Shown: piece by piece, positions 53,895 to 62,669 of the stretch
Layout of the letters: the number at the start of each line of letters is the position of its first letter
Position numbering within the stretch: position 1 is the stretch's first letter
From: Limnohabitans sp. MORI2
Lineage (GTDB): Bacteria; Pseudomonadota; Gammaproteobacteria; Burkholderiales; Burkholderiaceae_C
NCBI RefSeq assembly: GCF_027925025.1
Contig: NZ_AP027058.1
Coordinates: 124,001-188,000 of the forward strand
Length of the DNA: 64,000 nucleotides
Direction of reading: 5' to 3'
Position numbers and translations under genes: made by a program
Notes under the pieces: generated by a model
The model's database searches: none
Seen by the model: the letters and a program-made list of their open reading frames with translations, nothing else
Told to the model about the DNA's origin: nothing

Positions 53895-54410
53895 ATGGGT
53901 AAAGCGGTTTCACTTTTCTTTGTCTCAATAGCTTTGTTTCTAACGGGATGTGCTTCTTCAAAAGTCTCATCTCTTCCGGTTTCAAATCAAGCAAAGCACA
54001 CGGTAAAAGTAATTGCCTTTGCTCCGGGTGGAGGCCTGTTAGCAGACTCCGTTGGCGTTGAGTTGTCGAACCGTGGTTTTACCGTCATTGATGCCTCAAC
54101 GACATCAAGCATGATGGTTCGCCTTAATTTGAATGAAATCGAAATTGCACGTCCAGAAGGCTTGGCTAAATTTAAAAACCAAGGTATCGATGCAATTTTG
54201 ACTGTGCGTGGAGGTGGAGGTTATGACGAATTGCCGCAAAGTGCTAGCGCCAGAATGAACAGCACGCACAATGGACAAGTCTTAGCAGGCGTAACTTGGC
54301 AAAACGGCTTTGGTGGTGCTGCAGGTTCACCTGCAGACAGGCTTATGCGAAAAGGGCTAGCTGAGGCGGCCGCTGAAATTGCAACTGCTCTGGCAGAGAG
54401 AGTTAAGTAA
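53895..54410 (+). CDS. Small lipoprotein, unknown function, AT-rich
   Basis: 171 residues from ATG 53895, behind TTGGAGTTTTAT. A lipoprotein signal ends at C19 (FLTGCASSK). The mature part has a glycine-rich stretch and resembles small envelope lipoproteins with a Rossmann-like or TolB-like beta/alpha pattern (VIAFAPGGGLLADSVGVEL). Base composition is distinctly lower in G+C than its neighbours: bases 53881-53940 hold 20 G/C of 60. Probably acquired. Confidence 0.75.
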   Translation: MGKAVSLFFVSIALFLTGCASSKVSSLPVSNQAKHTVKVIAFAPGGGLLADSVGVELSNRGFTVIDASTTSSMMVRLNLNEIEIARPEGLAKFKNQGIDAILTVRGGGGYDELPQSASARMNSTHNGQVLAGVTWQNGFGGAAGSPADRLMRKGLAEAAAEIATALAERVK

Positions 54411-54421
54411 AAGCACTGGAG

Positions 54422-54874
54422 ATGCTTTGTTTAAATGCTGTTGAGTTATATTTCATTAAGGACTTGCTCAAACATAACGTCCGATTTTTGATAGTTGGTG
54501 GGCATGCTGTGATTTATTACGGACATGTTCGCGTCACTAAAGACTTAGATCTTCTGATTGATACTAGCAGCAGAAATATCCATCAATTACGTCTCGCATT
54601 CGCTGCTATGGGCATTGAGCTTGATGACAAGCAAGTCAAACGAATGGGCGCTCCGAAGGCAATCATTCCAATTCATTCGTTTCGCATCGAGTTGCTGACT
54701 TCTATAGACGGCATTTCATTCAGTGAGGCATACAGCAAGGCTCTCTTTCTTATGAAAGAGGGCATGAAAATACCTATGATTTCTTTTCCGCACTTGCTGG
54801 AGTCAAAGAGAGCGGCCAATCGTGAAAGAGATCTAGAAGACGTCAAGACTCTTCTAGAAATAAACCGAGCTTAA
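54422..54874 (+). CDS. Nucleotidyltransferase-like protein, AT-rich
   Basis: 150 residues. The minimal nucleotidyltransferase pattern is present: G26-G27 in FLIVGGHAV, then RVTKDLDLLID with D41 and D43 as metal ligands. This layout is shared by AbiEii-like and other toxin or small nucleotidyltransferases. No partner antitoxin is visible beside it. G+C is low (54481-54540: 26 of 60). The GGAG ribosome site abuts the ATG, so translation may be poor or start elsewhere. Convergent with glcD, overlapping it by four bases. Confidence 0.75.
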   Translation: MLCLNAVELYFIKDLLKHNVRFLIVGGHAVIYYGHVRVTKDLDLLIDTSSRNIHQLRLAFAAMGIELDDKQVKRMGAPKAIIPIHSFRIELLTSIDGISFSEAYSKALFLMKEGMKIPMISFPHLLESKRAANRERDLEDVKTLLEINRA

Positions 54875-56373
54875 AACCTCGGCAAATCCGGATGCTTAAT
54901 CTGCCCCGCACGCACCAACATCTTGCCGTATTCGGCGCAGCGGTGCAGGGTGGGGATGACCTTGCCGGGGTTGAGTAGCCCCTTGCTGTCAAAGGCGCGC
55001 TTCACGCCAAACATCTGTTCGTTTTCTTCGGCGCTGAACTGCACGCACATGCTGTTCACCTTCTCGATGCCCACGCCGTGCTCGCCCGTGACCGTGCCGC
55101 CCATGGCCACGCTGGTTTCCAAAATGTCTGCGCCAAACTGTTCGCAGCGGTGCATTTGGTCGGGGTCGTTTGCATCAAACAGAATCAGTGGGTGCAAGTT
55201 GCCATCGCCTGCGTGGAACACGTTCAAGCAGCGCAGCTGGTATTTCTTTTCCATCTCTTGAATGGCTTGCAAAATGTCGGCCAAACGCTTGCGCGGGATG
55301 GTGCTGTCCATGCACATGTAGTCGGGGCTGATGCGGCCCGAAGCGGGGAACGCGTTTTTGCGGCCGCTCCAAAACTTCATGCGTTGCGCTTCGTCACGGC
55401 TCACGGTGATGGCGGTTGCGCCGCAGCCGCGCAGCACTTCGCTCATGCGGCCAATTTCTTCTTCCACTTCTTCGGGCGTGCCGTCGCTCTCGCACAGCAA
55501 AATTGCGGCGGCGCTCAGGTCGTAGTCGGCGTGCACAAAGTCTTCCACGGCGGCGGTCATGGGGCCATCCATCATTTCTAAGCCGGCCGGGATGATGCCT
55601 GCGGCAATCACCGCTGCCACGGCATCACCCGCTTTGCGCACATCGTCAAAGCTGGCCATGATGCAGCGTGCCAGTTGTGGCTTGGGTACGAGCTTGACGG
55701 TCACTTCGGTCGTCACGGCCAACATGCCTTCGCTGCCCACCACCACGGGCAATAGGTCGAGGCCCGGTGTGTCGAGTGCATCGCTGCCAAACTCAATCGG
55801 CTCGCCTTCGATGGTGAAGCCCTTCACCTTGAGCACGTTGTGCACGGTGAGGCCGTATTTCAAACAATGCACGCCACCCGAGTTCTCGGCCACGTTGCCA
55901 CCGATGGTGCAAGCAATTTGGCTGGATGGATCTGGTGCGTAGTACAGCCCGTATTGCGACACCGCTTCGCTGATGGCGAGGTTGCGCACACCGCACTGCA
56001 CCACCGCAGTTCGGGCGACGGGGTCGATGTTGAGGATTTGGTTGAACTTGGCCAATGACAGCGTCACGCCCATGGTGTGCGGCATCGCGCCACCCGACAA
56101 GCCCGTGCCTGCGCCTCGTGCGACCACGGGCACATCGAGTGCGTAACAGGTCTTGAGCACGGCTTGCACTTGGTCCACGGTCTCGGGCAATGCCACGCAC
56201 ATGGGGCGAGCGCGGTAAGCGGTGAGGCCGTCGCACTCGTAAGGCACGGTGTCCTCGGTGGTGTAGAGCAGGGCGTGCTGGGGCAGCACTTGCAGCAGGG
56301 CTTGCACGACTTGCGCTTGGCGCTCGGCGCGAGCCAAGGTGGTTTGCTGGTCGGAGGTGAGTGGTGCGTTCAT
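54871..56373 (-). CDS. glcD: FAD-linked oxidase, glycolate oxidase subunit GlcD type
   Basis: 500 residues from ATG 56373; a GTG at 56382 is an alternative. PCMH-type FAD domain (PVVARGAGTGLSGGA, ACTIGGNVAENSGGVH) and the C-terminal HAGDGNLHPLI and GEHGVGIEK motifs. It oxidises glycolate or D-lactate. glcE and glcF are not next to it, so it may be the D-lactate type. Last of purU-lysR-glcD. Confidence 0.88.
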   Translation of the reverse strand: MNAPLTSDQQTTLARAERQAQVVQALLQVLPQHALLYTTEDTVPYECDGLTAYRARPMCVALPETVDQVQAVLKTCYALDVPVVARGAGTGLSGGAMPHTMGVTLSLAKFNQILNIDPVARTAVVQCGVRNLAISEAVSQYGLYYAPDPSSQIACTIGGNVAENSGGVHCLKYGLTVHNVLKVKGFTIEGEPIEFGSDALDTPGLDLLPVVVGSEGMLAVTTEVTVKLVPKPQLARCIMASFDDVRKAGDAVAAVIAAGIIPAGLEMMDGPMTAAVEDFVHADYDLSAAAILLCESDGTPEEVEEEIGRMSEVLRGCGATAITVSRDEAQRMKFWSGRKNAFPASGRISPDYMCMDSTIPRKRLADILQAIQEMEKKYQLRCLNVFHAGDGNLHPLILFDANDPDQMHRCEQFGADILETSVAMGGTVTGEHGVGIEKVNSMCVQFSAEENEQMFGVKRAFDSKGLLNPGKVIPTLHRCAEYGKMLVRAGQIKHPDLPRF

Positions 56374-56441
56374 GCGCCTCACTTTAAGGCAAAACGCAAG
56401 ATAGACGTGTGAAGAAAGTTACACCCGCGCGTGAAGCCAAT

Positions 56442-57317
56442 TTAAGGGACGGCTTTTTTTAGCCAATCCGCAAACGCCGCACATTCCCAGCGGTCCATCG
56501 CTCCCGTGCGCCAACACAGGTAATGCCCATGCGGGCTAGGCACTTGGCGCGGGAAGATGCGCACCAGCGTGCCGTTTTCTAGCCACGGTGCGCCTAGCTT
56601 CAAACGCACCAAGCCCACGCCCAAGCCCTGCGCTGCGGCGTCGCACATCAGGCCGATGTCGTTGAAGCTGCTGCCATCAATCGGCTCGGGCCAGTCTTGG
56701 TCGTGCGCGGCAAACCAAGTGCGCCAGGGCTCCAAGGGGCTGCGCAACAAAGTGGCATCTGCCAAGTCGTCGGGGGTTTCAAACGGGCCGTGCTCCCGGA
56801 TGTAGGCGGGTGAGGCCAGCGGCGTCACGTCGTCTTTCATGATGCACACGTGTTCCACGTCGGCATAGCGGCCTGTGCCAAAGCGGATGGTCAGGTCGGC
56901 GTCTTCTGCCACCACATCCAAGAGTGGAATGCTCACTTGTAGCGTGATGTCAATCTCGGGGTACGCATCGGCAAACTGGCGCAAACGCGGCATCAGGATG
57001 GAGCGTGCAAAGGTGGGTGTCACGGCCAAGCGCAGTTTGCGTTTGCCTGGCGTAGCGCTGCCGTCTTTGCCGGGGAAGCGCTCCAAAATGGCCAAGCCCT
57101 CGCGTACGTGGGCCAAGTACTCGCTGCCTTCGGTGGTGAGCGAAAAATCGGCACGACCAAAGAGCTTGACGCCCAGCAACTGTTCAAGCTGCTTGACGCG
57201 GTGGCTCACCGCGCTGGGGGTCACGCATTGCTCTTCAGCAGCTTGGGTGACCGAGCGCAACCGCGCCAACGCCTCAAACGTGAGCAAGCACTGAATGGGC
57301 GGGATGCGGCTGGTCAT
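56442..57317 (-). CDS. LysR family regulator, GcvA-like
   Basis: 291 residues. Winged helix at about 9-60 (SVTQAAEEQCVTPSAVSHRV) and an effector domain with the GcvA-like IRFGTGRYADVE and GLGVGLVRLKL. It lies between purU and glcD on the same strand, six bases after purU, so it is co-transcribed with its likely targets. Confidence 0.9.
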   Translation of the reverse strand: MTSRIPPIQCLLTFEALARLRSVTQAAEEQCVTPSAVSHRVKQLEQLLGVKLFGRADFSLTTEGSEYLAHVREGLAILERFPGKDGSATPGKRKLRLAVTPTFARSILMPRLRQFADAYPEIDITLQVSIPLLDVVAEDADLTIRFGTGRYADVEHVCIMKDDVTPLASPAYIREHGPFETPDDLADATLLRSPLEPWRTWFAAHDQDWPEPIDGSSFNDIGLMCDAAAQGLGVGLVRLKLGAPWLENGTLVRIFPRQVPSPHGHYLCWRTGAMDRWECAAFADWLKKAVP

Positions 57318-57323
57318 GCGTTG

Positions 57324-58169
57324 TTATTTGAAGATGACGGTCTTGTGGCCGTTCAGCAGCACGCGGTGTTCGCTGTGCCACTTGACGGCGCGGGCCAGCA
57401 CTTGGCTTTCGGTGTCGCGACCTTGAGCGGTCAGGTCTTCCACGGTTTTGCTGTGGTCCACACGGGCCACGTCTTGCTCAATGATTGGGCCTTCGTCCAA
57501 ATCGGCAGTCACGTAGTGGGCGGTAGCGCCAATCAGTTTCACGCCACGGTCATGCGCTTGGTAATACGGCTTTGCACCCTTAAAGCTGGGCAAAAAGCTG
57601 TGGTGAATGTTGATGGCGCGTCCAGACAATTTTTTGCACAAGTCGTCGCTCAAGATTTGCATATAGCGGGCCAACACCACCAGCTCGGCGCCTTCGGCTT
57701 CGATCACTTCATAGGCTTTGGCTTCGGCTTGTGCCTTGGTCGCTGCAGTGACGGGAATGTGATGGAACGGCACGTTGTAGCTGGCGGCCAGTTGGTAGAA
57801 CTCGCGGTGGTTGCTCACGATGGCACGAATGTCCACGGGTAGCAGGCCGCTTTTCCAGCGGAATAGCAAGTCGTTCAGGCAGTGGCCTTCTTTGCTCACC
57901 ATCAACACGGTGCGCATGGGCTGGGTGGTGTCGTGCAACGACCATTTCATGTCAAAGTCCGCTGCAAAGGCGCTGAGCTGTGTGCGTAACTCGTCTTGTT
58001 GCACAGCGTCGCAGGCAAACTGCACGCGCATGAAGAACAGACCGGTGTCGTGGTCGTTGTACTGGGCGGCTTCTTCGATGTTGCCTTTGCGTTCCAGCAA
58101 AAAGCCAGACACGGCGTGCACGATGCCCTGGCGGTCAGGGCAAGACAAATTCAGGATGTATGCAGTCAT
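57324..58169 (-). CDS. purU: Formyltetrahydrofolate deformylase
   Basis: 281 residues from ATG 58169. An N-terminal ACT domain (ILNLSCPDRQGIVHAVSGF) is followed by a formyltransferase domain with the catalytic INIHHSFLPSFKGAKPYYQA. It releases formate from 10-formyl-THF to balance one-carbon units. The frame continues upstream, but that part is a shadow of the next gene. Confidence 0.95.
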   Translation of the reverse strand: MTAYILNLSCPDRQGIVHAVSGFLLERKGNIEEAAQYNDHDTGLFFMRVQFACDAVQQDELRTQLSAFAADFDMKWSLHDTTQPMRTVLMVSKEGHCLNDLLFRWKSGLLPVDIRAIVSNHREFYQLAASYNVPFHHIPVTAATKAQAEAKAYEVIEAEGAELVVLARYMQILSDDLCKKLSGRAINIHHSFLPSFKGAKPYYQAHDRGVKLIGATAHYVTADLDEGPIIEQDVARVDHSKTVEDLTAQGRDTESQVLARAVKWHSEHRVLLNGHKTVIFK

Positions 58170-58198
58170 GGGCGCAATTGTAGGTAGGTGTGGGCATG

Positions 58199-58220
58199 AA
58201 AAAGGGCGCTTGACGCGCCC
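58199..58220 (-). terminator. Terminator after the DUF3567 gene
   Basis: GGGCGC/GCGCCC stem; on the minus strand it is followed by five thymines (58203-58199). Confidence 0.7.
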
Positions 58221-58242
58221 TGGTGTCGTGTGGGGAGCAGGT

Positions 58243-58521
58243 TCAGTGCACCACGACTGGGTTTTGAGCCAGCTCGGCGTAGCCTGCCAAGGTGTCTTCC
58301 ACTTCTTCTTGGGTGGGGGCGTTTTCTTGCCAAGCGCGCAAATGGGCTTGGAACTGCTCGGCCCATGAGCCTTCCAGGTAAATCTCTTTACCTGAACGCT
58401 TGTCCACGATCTCAAAGCCGTGGCGGGCCAAGGCGGGCACGTCGGGGCGGACTGGCGTGACGGCATCATCCACCTGCAGGTGCATGACCGAGAACGTGTC
58501 GGAGTTGTAGAGCATGTCCAT
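58243..58521 (-). CDS. DUF3567 family protein
   Basis: 92 residues (MDMLYNSDTFSVMHLQVDD, then HGFEIVDKRSGKEIYLEG). This small soluble family is typical of Betaproteobacteria and of unknown function. The ATG at 58521 fits family length; an ATG at 58551 would add ten residues. Confidence 0.85.
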   Translation of the reverse strand: MDMLYNSDTFSVMHLQVDDAVTPVRPDVPALARHGFEIVDKRSGKEIYLEGSWAEQFQAHLRAWQENAPTQEEVEDTLAGYAELAQNPVVVH

Positions 58522-58580
58522 GGGGATCTTTCGGCGGAAAACGAATTGCATCTAAGCATATCGGATTCAAAAGCCCAAAT

Positions 58581-59669
58581 TCAAGGGGCGGGTTTTTCGG
58601 CTTTGCTTAAAAGTTGGTCCACAAAGTCGCCGTTGGCATTGGTGATGCGTAAACGCACGGGCAAATAGCCCAAAGTCGGGGCGAACCACAGCTCAATTTG
58701 CTGATCAAACTCGCGGCGGGGTTTGCGGTTGAGTTTGATGGCGTTGATGTCACCAAACGGCAACTGCAGCAATTCTTCTTTTTCCACCAAAAATTGCCAC
58801 ACTTCGGCCTCGCGCTGGGACACCGTTTGAAAAGACAGCATGGTGCCCGCCGGAAAACGGGTGGGGTCGGCAGCCAGCAAACTGCTGAGTTGAAGCACCA
58901 CGCTCAATCGGTCTTGTGCGCCTTTGAGCAGTGTGGCGTCGGGTGAGTTGGCGCTGAAGCTGATGATGCCCTTGTCGCGTTGAAAGTGCGCGGCCAGTTC
59001 GCTGCGCGTTTTGTCACCAAAACGCGTAGGCATGATGCCTTCGGCCCCGAGCGTGCCTTTGCTCACTTGCACACGCGAGCCCAATAAAAATGCACTGACC
59101 TCTAAGCGAGCTTCGTAGTCTTTGCCGTCTTGTTGCCAGTTCAGCTCGGCAGACGCCCAGTAGTTCAGCCCTTTGGCTTGCCCGTTGACTTGGTATTTCA
59201 GCTTGGCTGACTCAGGAGCTTTGAAGGCGGACACATCGGTCAAGCCTTCGCTGCCTGCGCGTTTGTAGGGCGGCAAGTCCACGCCCGAGGCGCTGCGTGC
59301 GGGCAGGCCGATGGGGGCTGCAAGGTCATGGCCAAAGTCATCAAACTTCAATGGCTTGGCGCTGTCGCTCGGGTCTGCACTGGCTTCGGCGGTGGGCGCA
59401 GGTGTTGGTTTAGGCTTTGCCGGGGCTGGTTGAACAGGCGCTGGCACTTGCGGCGCACGAGGTGCTGCCACTTCAATCTGACGCGTGATGAGCGCTTGCG
59501 TGCGCAAAGGCTTGCCCGCATCGGGTGAGAACCACAGCGGCATGCCCGACAGCACCCACACATGCAGCATCAACACGCCCACCACCAACAGCACCGCGTG
59601 TTTGCGTTGCAAATGGGGCAGTTGGGCAGGCAAGGCAGTGGCGCGCATGGCGGGTTGGCGTTCTTTCAT
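58581..59669 (-). CDS. DUF3108 domain protein with membrane anchor
   Basis: 362 residues from ATG 59669. One N-terminal membrane helix (VLLVVGVLMLHVWVLSGMPL), a Pro/Lys/Ala-rich periplasmic linker (VPAPVQPAPAKPKPTPAPT) and a C-terminal DUF3108 beta domain (YQVNGQAKGLNYWASAELNW; WFAPTLGYLPVRLRI). Periplasmic, role unknown, with a TonB-like layout but no TonB domain. Confidence 0.85.
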   Translation of the reverse strand: MKERQPAMRATALPAQLPHLQRKHAVLLVVGVLMLHVWVLSGMPLWFSPDAGKPLRTQALITRQIEVAAPRAPQVPAPVQPAPAKPKPTPAPTAEASADPSDSAKPLKFDDFGHDLAAPIGLPARSASGVDLPPYKRAGSEGLTDVSAFKAPESAKLKYQVNGQAKGLNYWASAELNWQQDGKDYEARLEVSAFLLGSRVQVSKGTLGAEGIMPTRFGDKTRSELAAHFQRDKGIISFSANSPDATLLKGAQDRLSVVLQLSSLLAADPTRFPAGTMLSFQTVSQREAEVWQFLVEKEELLQLPFGDINAIKLNRKPRREFDQQIELWFAPTLGYLPVRLRITNANGDFVDQLLSKAEKPAP

Positions 59670-59680
59670 AGAATCGTGGC

Positions 59681-60640
59681 ATGAAATTAGCCACATACAA
59701 AGACGGTACACGCGATGGACAACTGGTGGTCGTGTCGCGCGACTTGAGCACCGCGCATTATGCGACGGGCATTGCGACTCGCATGCAGCAAGCGTTGGAT
59801 GACTGGGGCTTCATTGCCCCTCAGCTGCAAGACTTGTATGAAACCCTCAACAACGGCAAAGCACGCCACGCTTTTCCGTTTGATCCTGCTCTGTGCATGG
59901 CACCGTTGCCCCGTGCCTACCAGCGTTTAACGGGCGCTGCCTATGCCAACCATGCGACGTTGTTGGGCGATGCCGAAGGTGGCTTGGTCGTGCACCAAGC
60001 GTCCAGCGATCATTTGCTGGGGGCGCATGACCATGTGGTGTGTGCCAATGAAAATTTAGGCGTTGATTTCTCCGCTGAAATGGTGGTCATCACCGATGAC
60101 GTGCCTGCTGGCGCTTCGGCTGATGCGGCTTTGGAAGAAGTGCGTTTGGTCATGCTGTCCAATGCCACCACCCTGCGCCAAGTGGCTGCGGATGTGCAAA
60201 ACCAGCCTGCCGTGGCCTTTAGCCCCGTGGCCGTCACCTTAGACGAACTGGGAGACGCATGGGACAACGGCACCGTGCACCTCACCGTGCAAGTGGCGTG
60301 GAATGGTCGCAAGGTGGGCATGTGCGATGCGGGCACTGACATGACCTACACCTTTGGTCAGCTCTTGTCACACGCCTGCAAAACCCGCGCTTTGCGCGCT
60401 GGCACCCTGGTGAGCAGCGGCACCATCAGCAATGCAGGCTTTGAGAAAAACGGCCAAACCGAATGGCCCAAGGGCTACAGCTGTATTGCCGAAAAACGCG
60501 CCATGGAAACTGCGCGTGACGGTCAAGCTAGCACCGAGTACATGAGGTTCGCCGACACCGTGCGCATCGAAGCCAAGGGCAAAGATGGCCAAAGCGTGTT
60601 TGGTGCGATTGAGCAAGAGCTGGCGCCTTTAAGCGCTTAA
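59681..60640 (+). CDS. Fumarylacetoacetate hydrolase family protein
   Basis: 319 residues, FAH fold: SDHLLGAHDHV, LGVDFSAEMVVITDD, later LVSSGTISNAG and GYSCIAEKRA. Cleaves or decarboxylates beta-diketo acids; the substrate is unclear. Eleven bases from the divergent DUF3108 gene. Confidence 0.88.
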   Translation: MKLATYKDGTRDGQLVVVSRDLSTAHYATGIATRMQQALDDWGFIAPQLQDLYETLNNGKARHAFPFDPALCMAPLPRAYQRLTGAAYANHATLLGDAEGGLVVHQASSDHLLGAHDHVVCANENLGVDFSAEMVVITDDVPAGASADAALEEVRLVMLSNATTLRQVAADVQNQPAVAFSPVAVTLDELGDAWDNGTVHLTVQVAWNGRKVGMCDAGTDMTYTFGQLLSHACKTRALRAGTLVSSGTISNAGFEKNGQTEWPKGYSCIAEKRAMETARDGQASTEYMRFADTVRIEAKGKDGQSVFGAIEQELAPLSA

Positions 60641-60657
60641 ACGCTGCACGCTCAAAC

Positions 60658-60686
60658 AAAAAGCCCGCTTGAACAGCGGGCTTTTT
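60658..60686. terminator. Bidirectional terminator
   Basis: AAAAAGCCCGCT/AGCGGGCTTTTT with a five-base loop between convergent genes. Confidence 0.85.
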
Positions 60687-60705
60687 CGTAGGCGTTGGTC
60701 GACGC

Positions 60706-61077
60706 TTATTTCAAATGCGAGGGGTCTGCGCCCATGGCATCAAACTTCTTGAAGTACTGGCGGGCCATGGCCACCACTTGTGCATCAGTGGGGTGGTCGC
60801 TGGCCACGCTGTCGACCACGTTCACATGGGCGTGGTGTTGTTTGCACCAGTCGCGAAACTCGTCGCGTGCTTTACCTGGTCCAGTCACCAACACTTCATG
60901 CGTGCCTTCTAAGGCTTTGGCAATGTCCGCATACAAATGCGCTGTTTCGTTGGGCTTGCCTTGGTGCTTGTGGTGTGTGCGTGATTTGACGCGTTGGCTT
61001 TCAACATGCTCACGGTCAAACATCAGCACGTGGGCTTCGTGGTGGTCCATCCAAACAACGGCGTGAAAAGTGCTCAT
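60706..61077 (-). CDS. eRF1 domain 3-like protein
   Basis: 123 residues from ATG 61077 (MSTFHAVVWMDHHEAHVLMF). It belongs to a small bacterial family, often called translational machinery protein, related to a domain of the eukaryotic and archaeal release factor fold (EVLVTGPGKARDEFRDW). Very His-rich N-terminal half. Function unknown. It follows the DksA-like gene by 19 bases and shares its FNR-type box. Confidence 0.78.
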   Translation of the reverse strand: MSTFHAVVWMDHHEAHVLMFDREHVESQRVKSRTHHKHQGKPNETAHLYADIAKALEGTHEVLVTGPGKARDEFRDWCKQHHAHVNVVDSVASDHPTDAQVVAMARQYFKKFDAMGADPSHLK

Positions 61078-61096
61078 CTGTTTTTCTCTTTCTCTC

Positions 61097-61462
61097 TTAG
61101 TGGTGGTTGTGTTCGGTCTTTTCTTGGCAGCCAATGCAACGGGCTGCTTCGGGCGCTGCGTTCAGGCGTGCTTCGGGAATCGTGGCATCGCAGTCAACGC
61201 AGTGGCCGTATGTGCCCGCGCTCAAACGGGCCAAGGCCTCGTCGATGGCGGCCAACTCGGCAGTTTCGTGCTCGTTGATGGCGAACTCCAAATCGCGGGC
61301 TGTGTTCACCTGCGCATCTGAGTCTTCACTATGAGCAAAGTGCTCAGCAGCCACTTCGGCACGACTGGCTTTGCCGCCGCGTTGCTCGGCAATTTGTGCC
61401 AACAAATTGGCGCGTTGTGTTTCAAGCTTTTGCTTGAAGGCGGTGGCATGTTGTGCGTCCAT
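61097..61462 (-). CDS. TraR/DksA-type zinc-finger protein
   Basis: 121 residues: coiled-coil helix followed by a four-cysteine zinc finger, C88, C91, C109 and C112 (HCVDCDATIPEARLNA, RCIGC). Family members bind RNA polymerase through the secondary channel. AAGGAG stands seven bases before the ATG. Upstream is an FNR-type box, and this is first of a two-gene unit with the eRF1-like gene. Confidence 0.92.
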   Translation of the reverse strand: MDAQHATAFKQKLETQRANLLAQIAEQRGGKASRAEVAAEHFAHSEDSDAQVNTARDLEFAINEHETAELAAIDEALARLSAGTYGHCVDCDATIPEARLNAAPEAARCIGCQEKTEHNHH

Positions 61463-61488
61463 GTTGTGCTCCTTGTTCTGTTGAATAA

Positions 61489-61530
61489 ATCATGCGCTAC
61501 TTAGAAGATGCATTGTTTGATACGGGTCAA
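61489..61530 (-). promoter_or_regulatory. FNR-type box and -10 of the DksA-like gene
   Basis: TTGAT-ACGG-GTCAA at 61517-61530 differs by one base from the FNR consensus and matches FNR/DNR-like sites. On the minus strand CATGAT (61494-61489) is a suitable -10. The centre of the box would sit near -41.5, the position for class II activation. Confidence 0.6.
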
Positions 61531-61628
61531 CCTCGCGTTCAATCAAGCAGCGTCAGTGACAAACATTGAGCTATGTCAGTGTTTACGCGAACAAGTTGCT
61601 GCGCGGTTTCGTCGATAGAATTTCAGAC

Positions 61629-61988
61629 ATGCAAACGCTACGCAACACGGTCCAAATCGCCCGCTTCATGCTGGTCTGGTTTGTGTTGTCTATTGGTGTT
61701 GCTGTGGCCTCGCCTGCCGTCAACCCCAAAACCATGGAGTTGGTTTGCTCGGCCTCTGGCGCTGCCAAGCTCGTGGTGCAAGGCGAGGACGACAGCGCTT
61801 CGGCTTCTAGCCACCTACTCGATTGCCCCTTGTGTGCTGCTGTTGGTGCGCCGCCTGTGGCGATCAAAACAGATTTGAGCCAGCCTTCTCCCCTTTCGCA
61901 TGTGATGCAGCCTGTAGAAGCTGCACGCATCGCTTCGGCCACTGCGCCACCTCTGCCCTCTCGCGGGCCTCCTTCCTTCGTTCGTTAA
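61629..61988 (+). CDS. DUF2946 family exported protein
   Basis: 119 residues from ATG 61629, with a signal peptide at about 12-30 and the family elements LVCSASGAAKLV, LLDCPLCAA and the C-terminal PSRGPP. Some homologues are encoded beside copper receptors, so a metal role is possible. No Shine-Dalgarno sequence before the ATG. Upstream of the Crp/Fnr and TonB receptor genes. Confidence 0.75.
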   Translation: MQTLRNTVQIARFMLVWFVLSIGVAVASPAVNPKTMELVCSASGAAKLVVQGEDDSASASSHLLDCPLCAAVGAPPVAIKTDLSQPSPLSHVMQPVEAARIASATAPPLPSRGPPSFVR

Positions 61989-62097
61989 TCACTGCTGAGG
62001 CTTGACCTTGGCTGTTCGCCCTTGCTTGGCGCAAGGACTGTTTGTGTCGCATGCCGTTGGCAGCTGGCGCATGGTTTGATGTTTCAGAGGTTGAGAG

Positions 62098-62646
62098 ATG
62101 CAAAACTCACTCAAATTAAGTCGAGGAAAACTGCTCGCGCATGCGGGCGAGTTGGGGGCCTTGTGGCGCATCCAAGAGGGTGTGTTGCGGGTCGAGCAAG
62201 TGAGCCATGACGACACCATCTTGGTTCAGCTTGCTTTCCCAGGCGATTTGGTCGGCGTGGAGTCGGTGTGCGCCGAAGCCTACGCTTACACCCTGAGTGC
62301 CTTAACGGCTTGCGAATTGGTTGCATTGCCCGTTGACACGGACTTTGCCCGCTATTCGGCGGTGGCCCAGGGCTTTATGCAACAGCAAGAACGCACACGC
62401 GACATGATGCGGTTGCGCACAGGCTCGGTTCATGAGCGCTTGGCGTATTTTTTAAAACTCTTATCGCGTAACGCCGATGGCTCTACCCGAGCGCTAGAGC
62501 GAAGCGACATGCCCACACACAAGCAAGTGGCCAACATCATTGGTACGGCTCCTGAAACTGTGTGCCGTGAACTCAATGCATTTTTGCCTGCCCGGGTGTA
62601 TCCACGATCGGCACGGCAATTTTTGAATGTGGCCACTTCCGTTTGA
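62098..62646 (+). CDS. Short Crp/Fnr family transcriptional regulator
   Basis: 182 residues: a shortened N-terminal effector domain (LAFPGDLVGVESV) and a C-terminal helix-turn-helix (THKQVANIIGTAPETVCREL). It lacks the N-terminal cysteines of Fnr, so it does not carry that iron-sulfur sensor. It may control the adjacent TonB-dependent receptor. Confidence 0.88.
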   Translation: MQNSLKLSRGKLLAHAGELGALWRIQEGVLRVEQVSHDDTILVQLAFPGDLVGVESVCAEAYAYTLSALTACELVALPVDTDFARYSAVAQGFMQQQERTRDMMRLRTGSVHERLAYFLKLLSRNADGSTRALERSDMPTHKQVANIIGTAPETVCRELNAFLPARVYPRSARQFLNVATSV

Positions 62647-62669
62647 AGTGGTTCAAAAGAAAGAAAAAG

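Noticed and set aside
58170..58559. Upstream extension of purU
   Set aside because: The extra residues are Ser/Pro/Trp-rich and correspond to the DUF3567 gene in another frame; purU starts at 58169.
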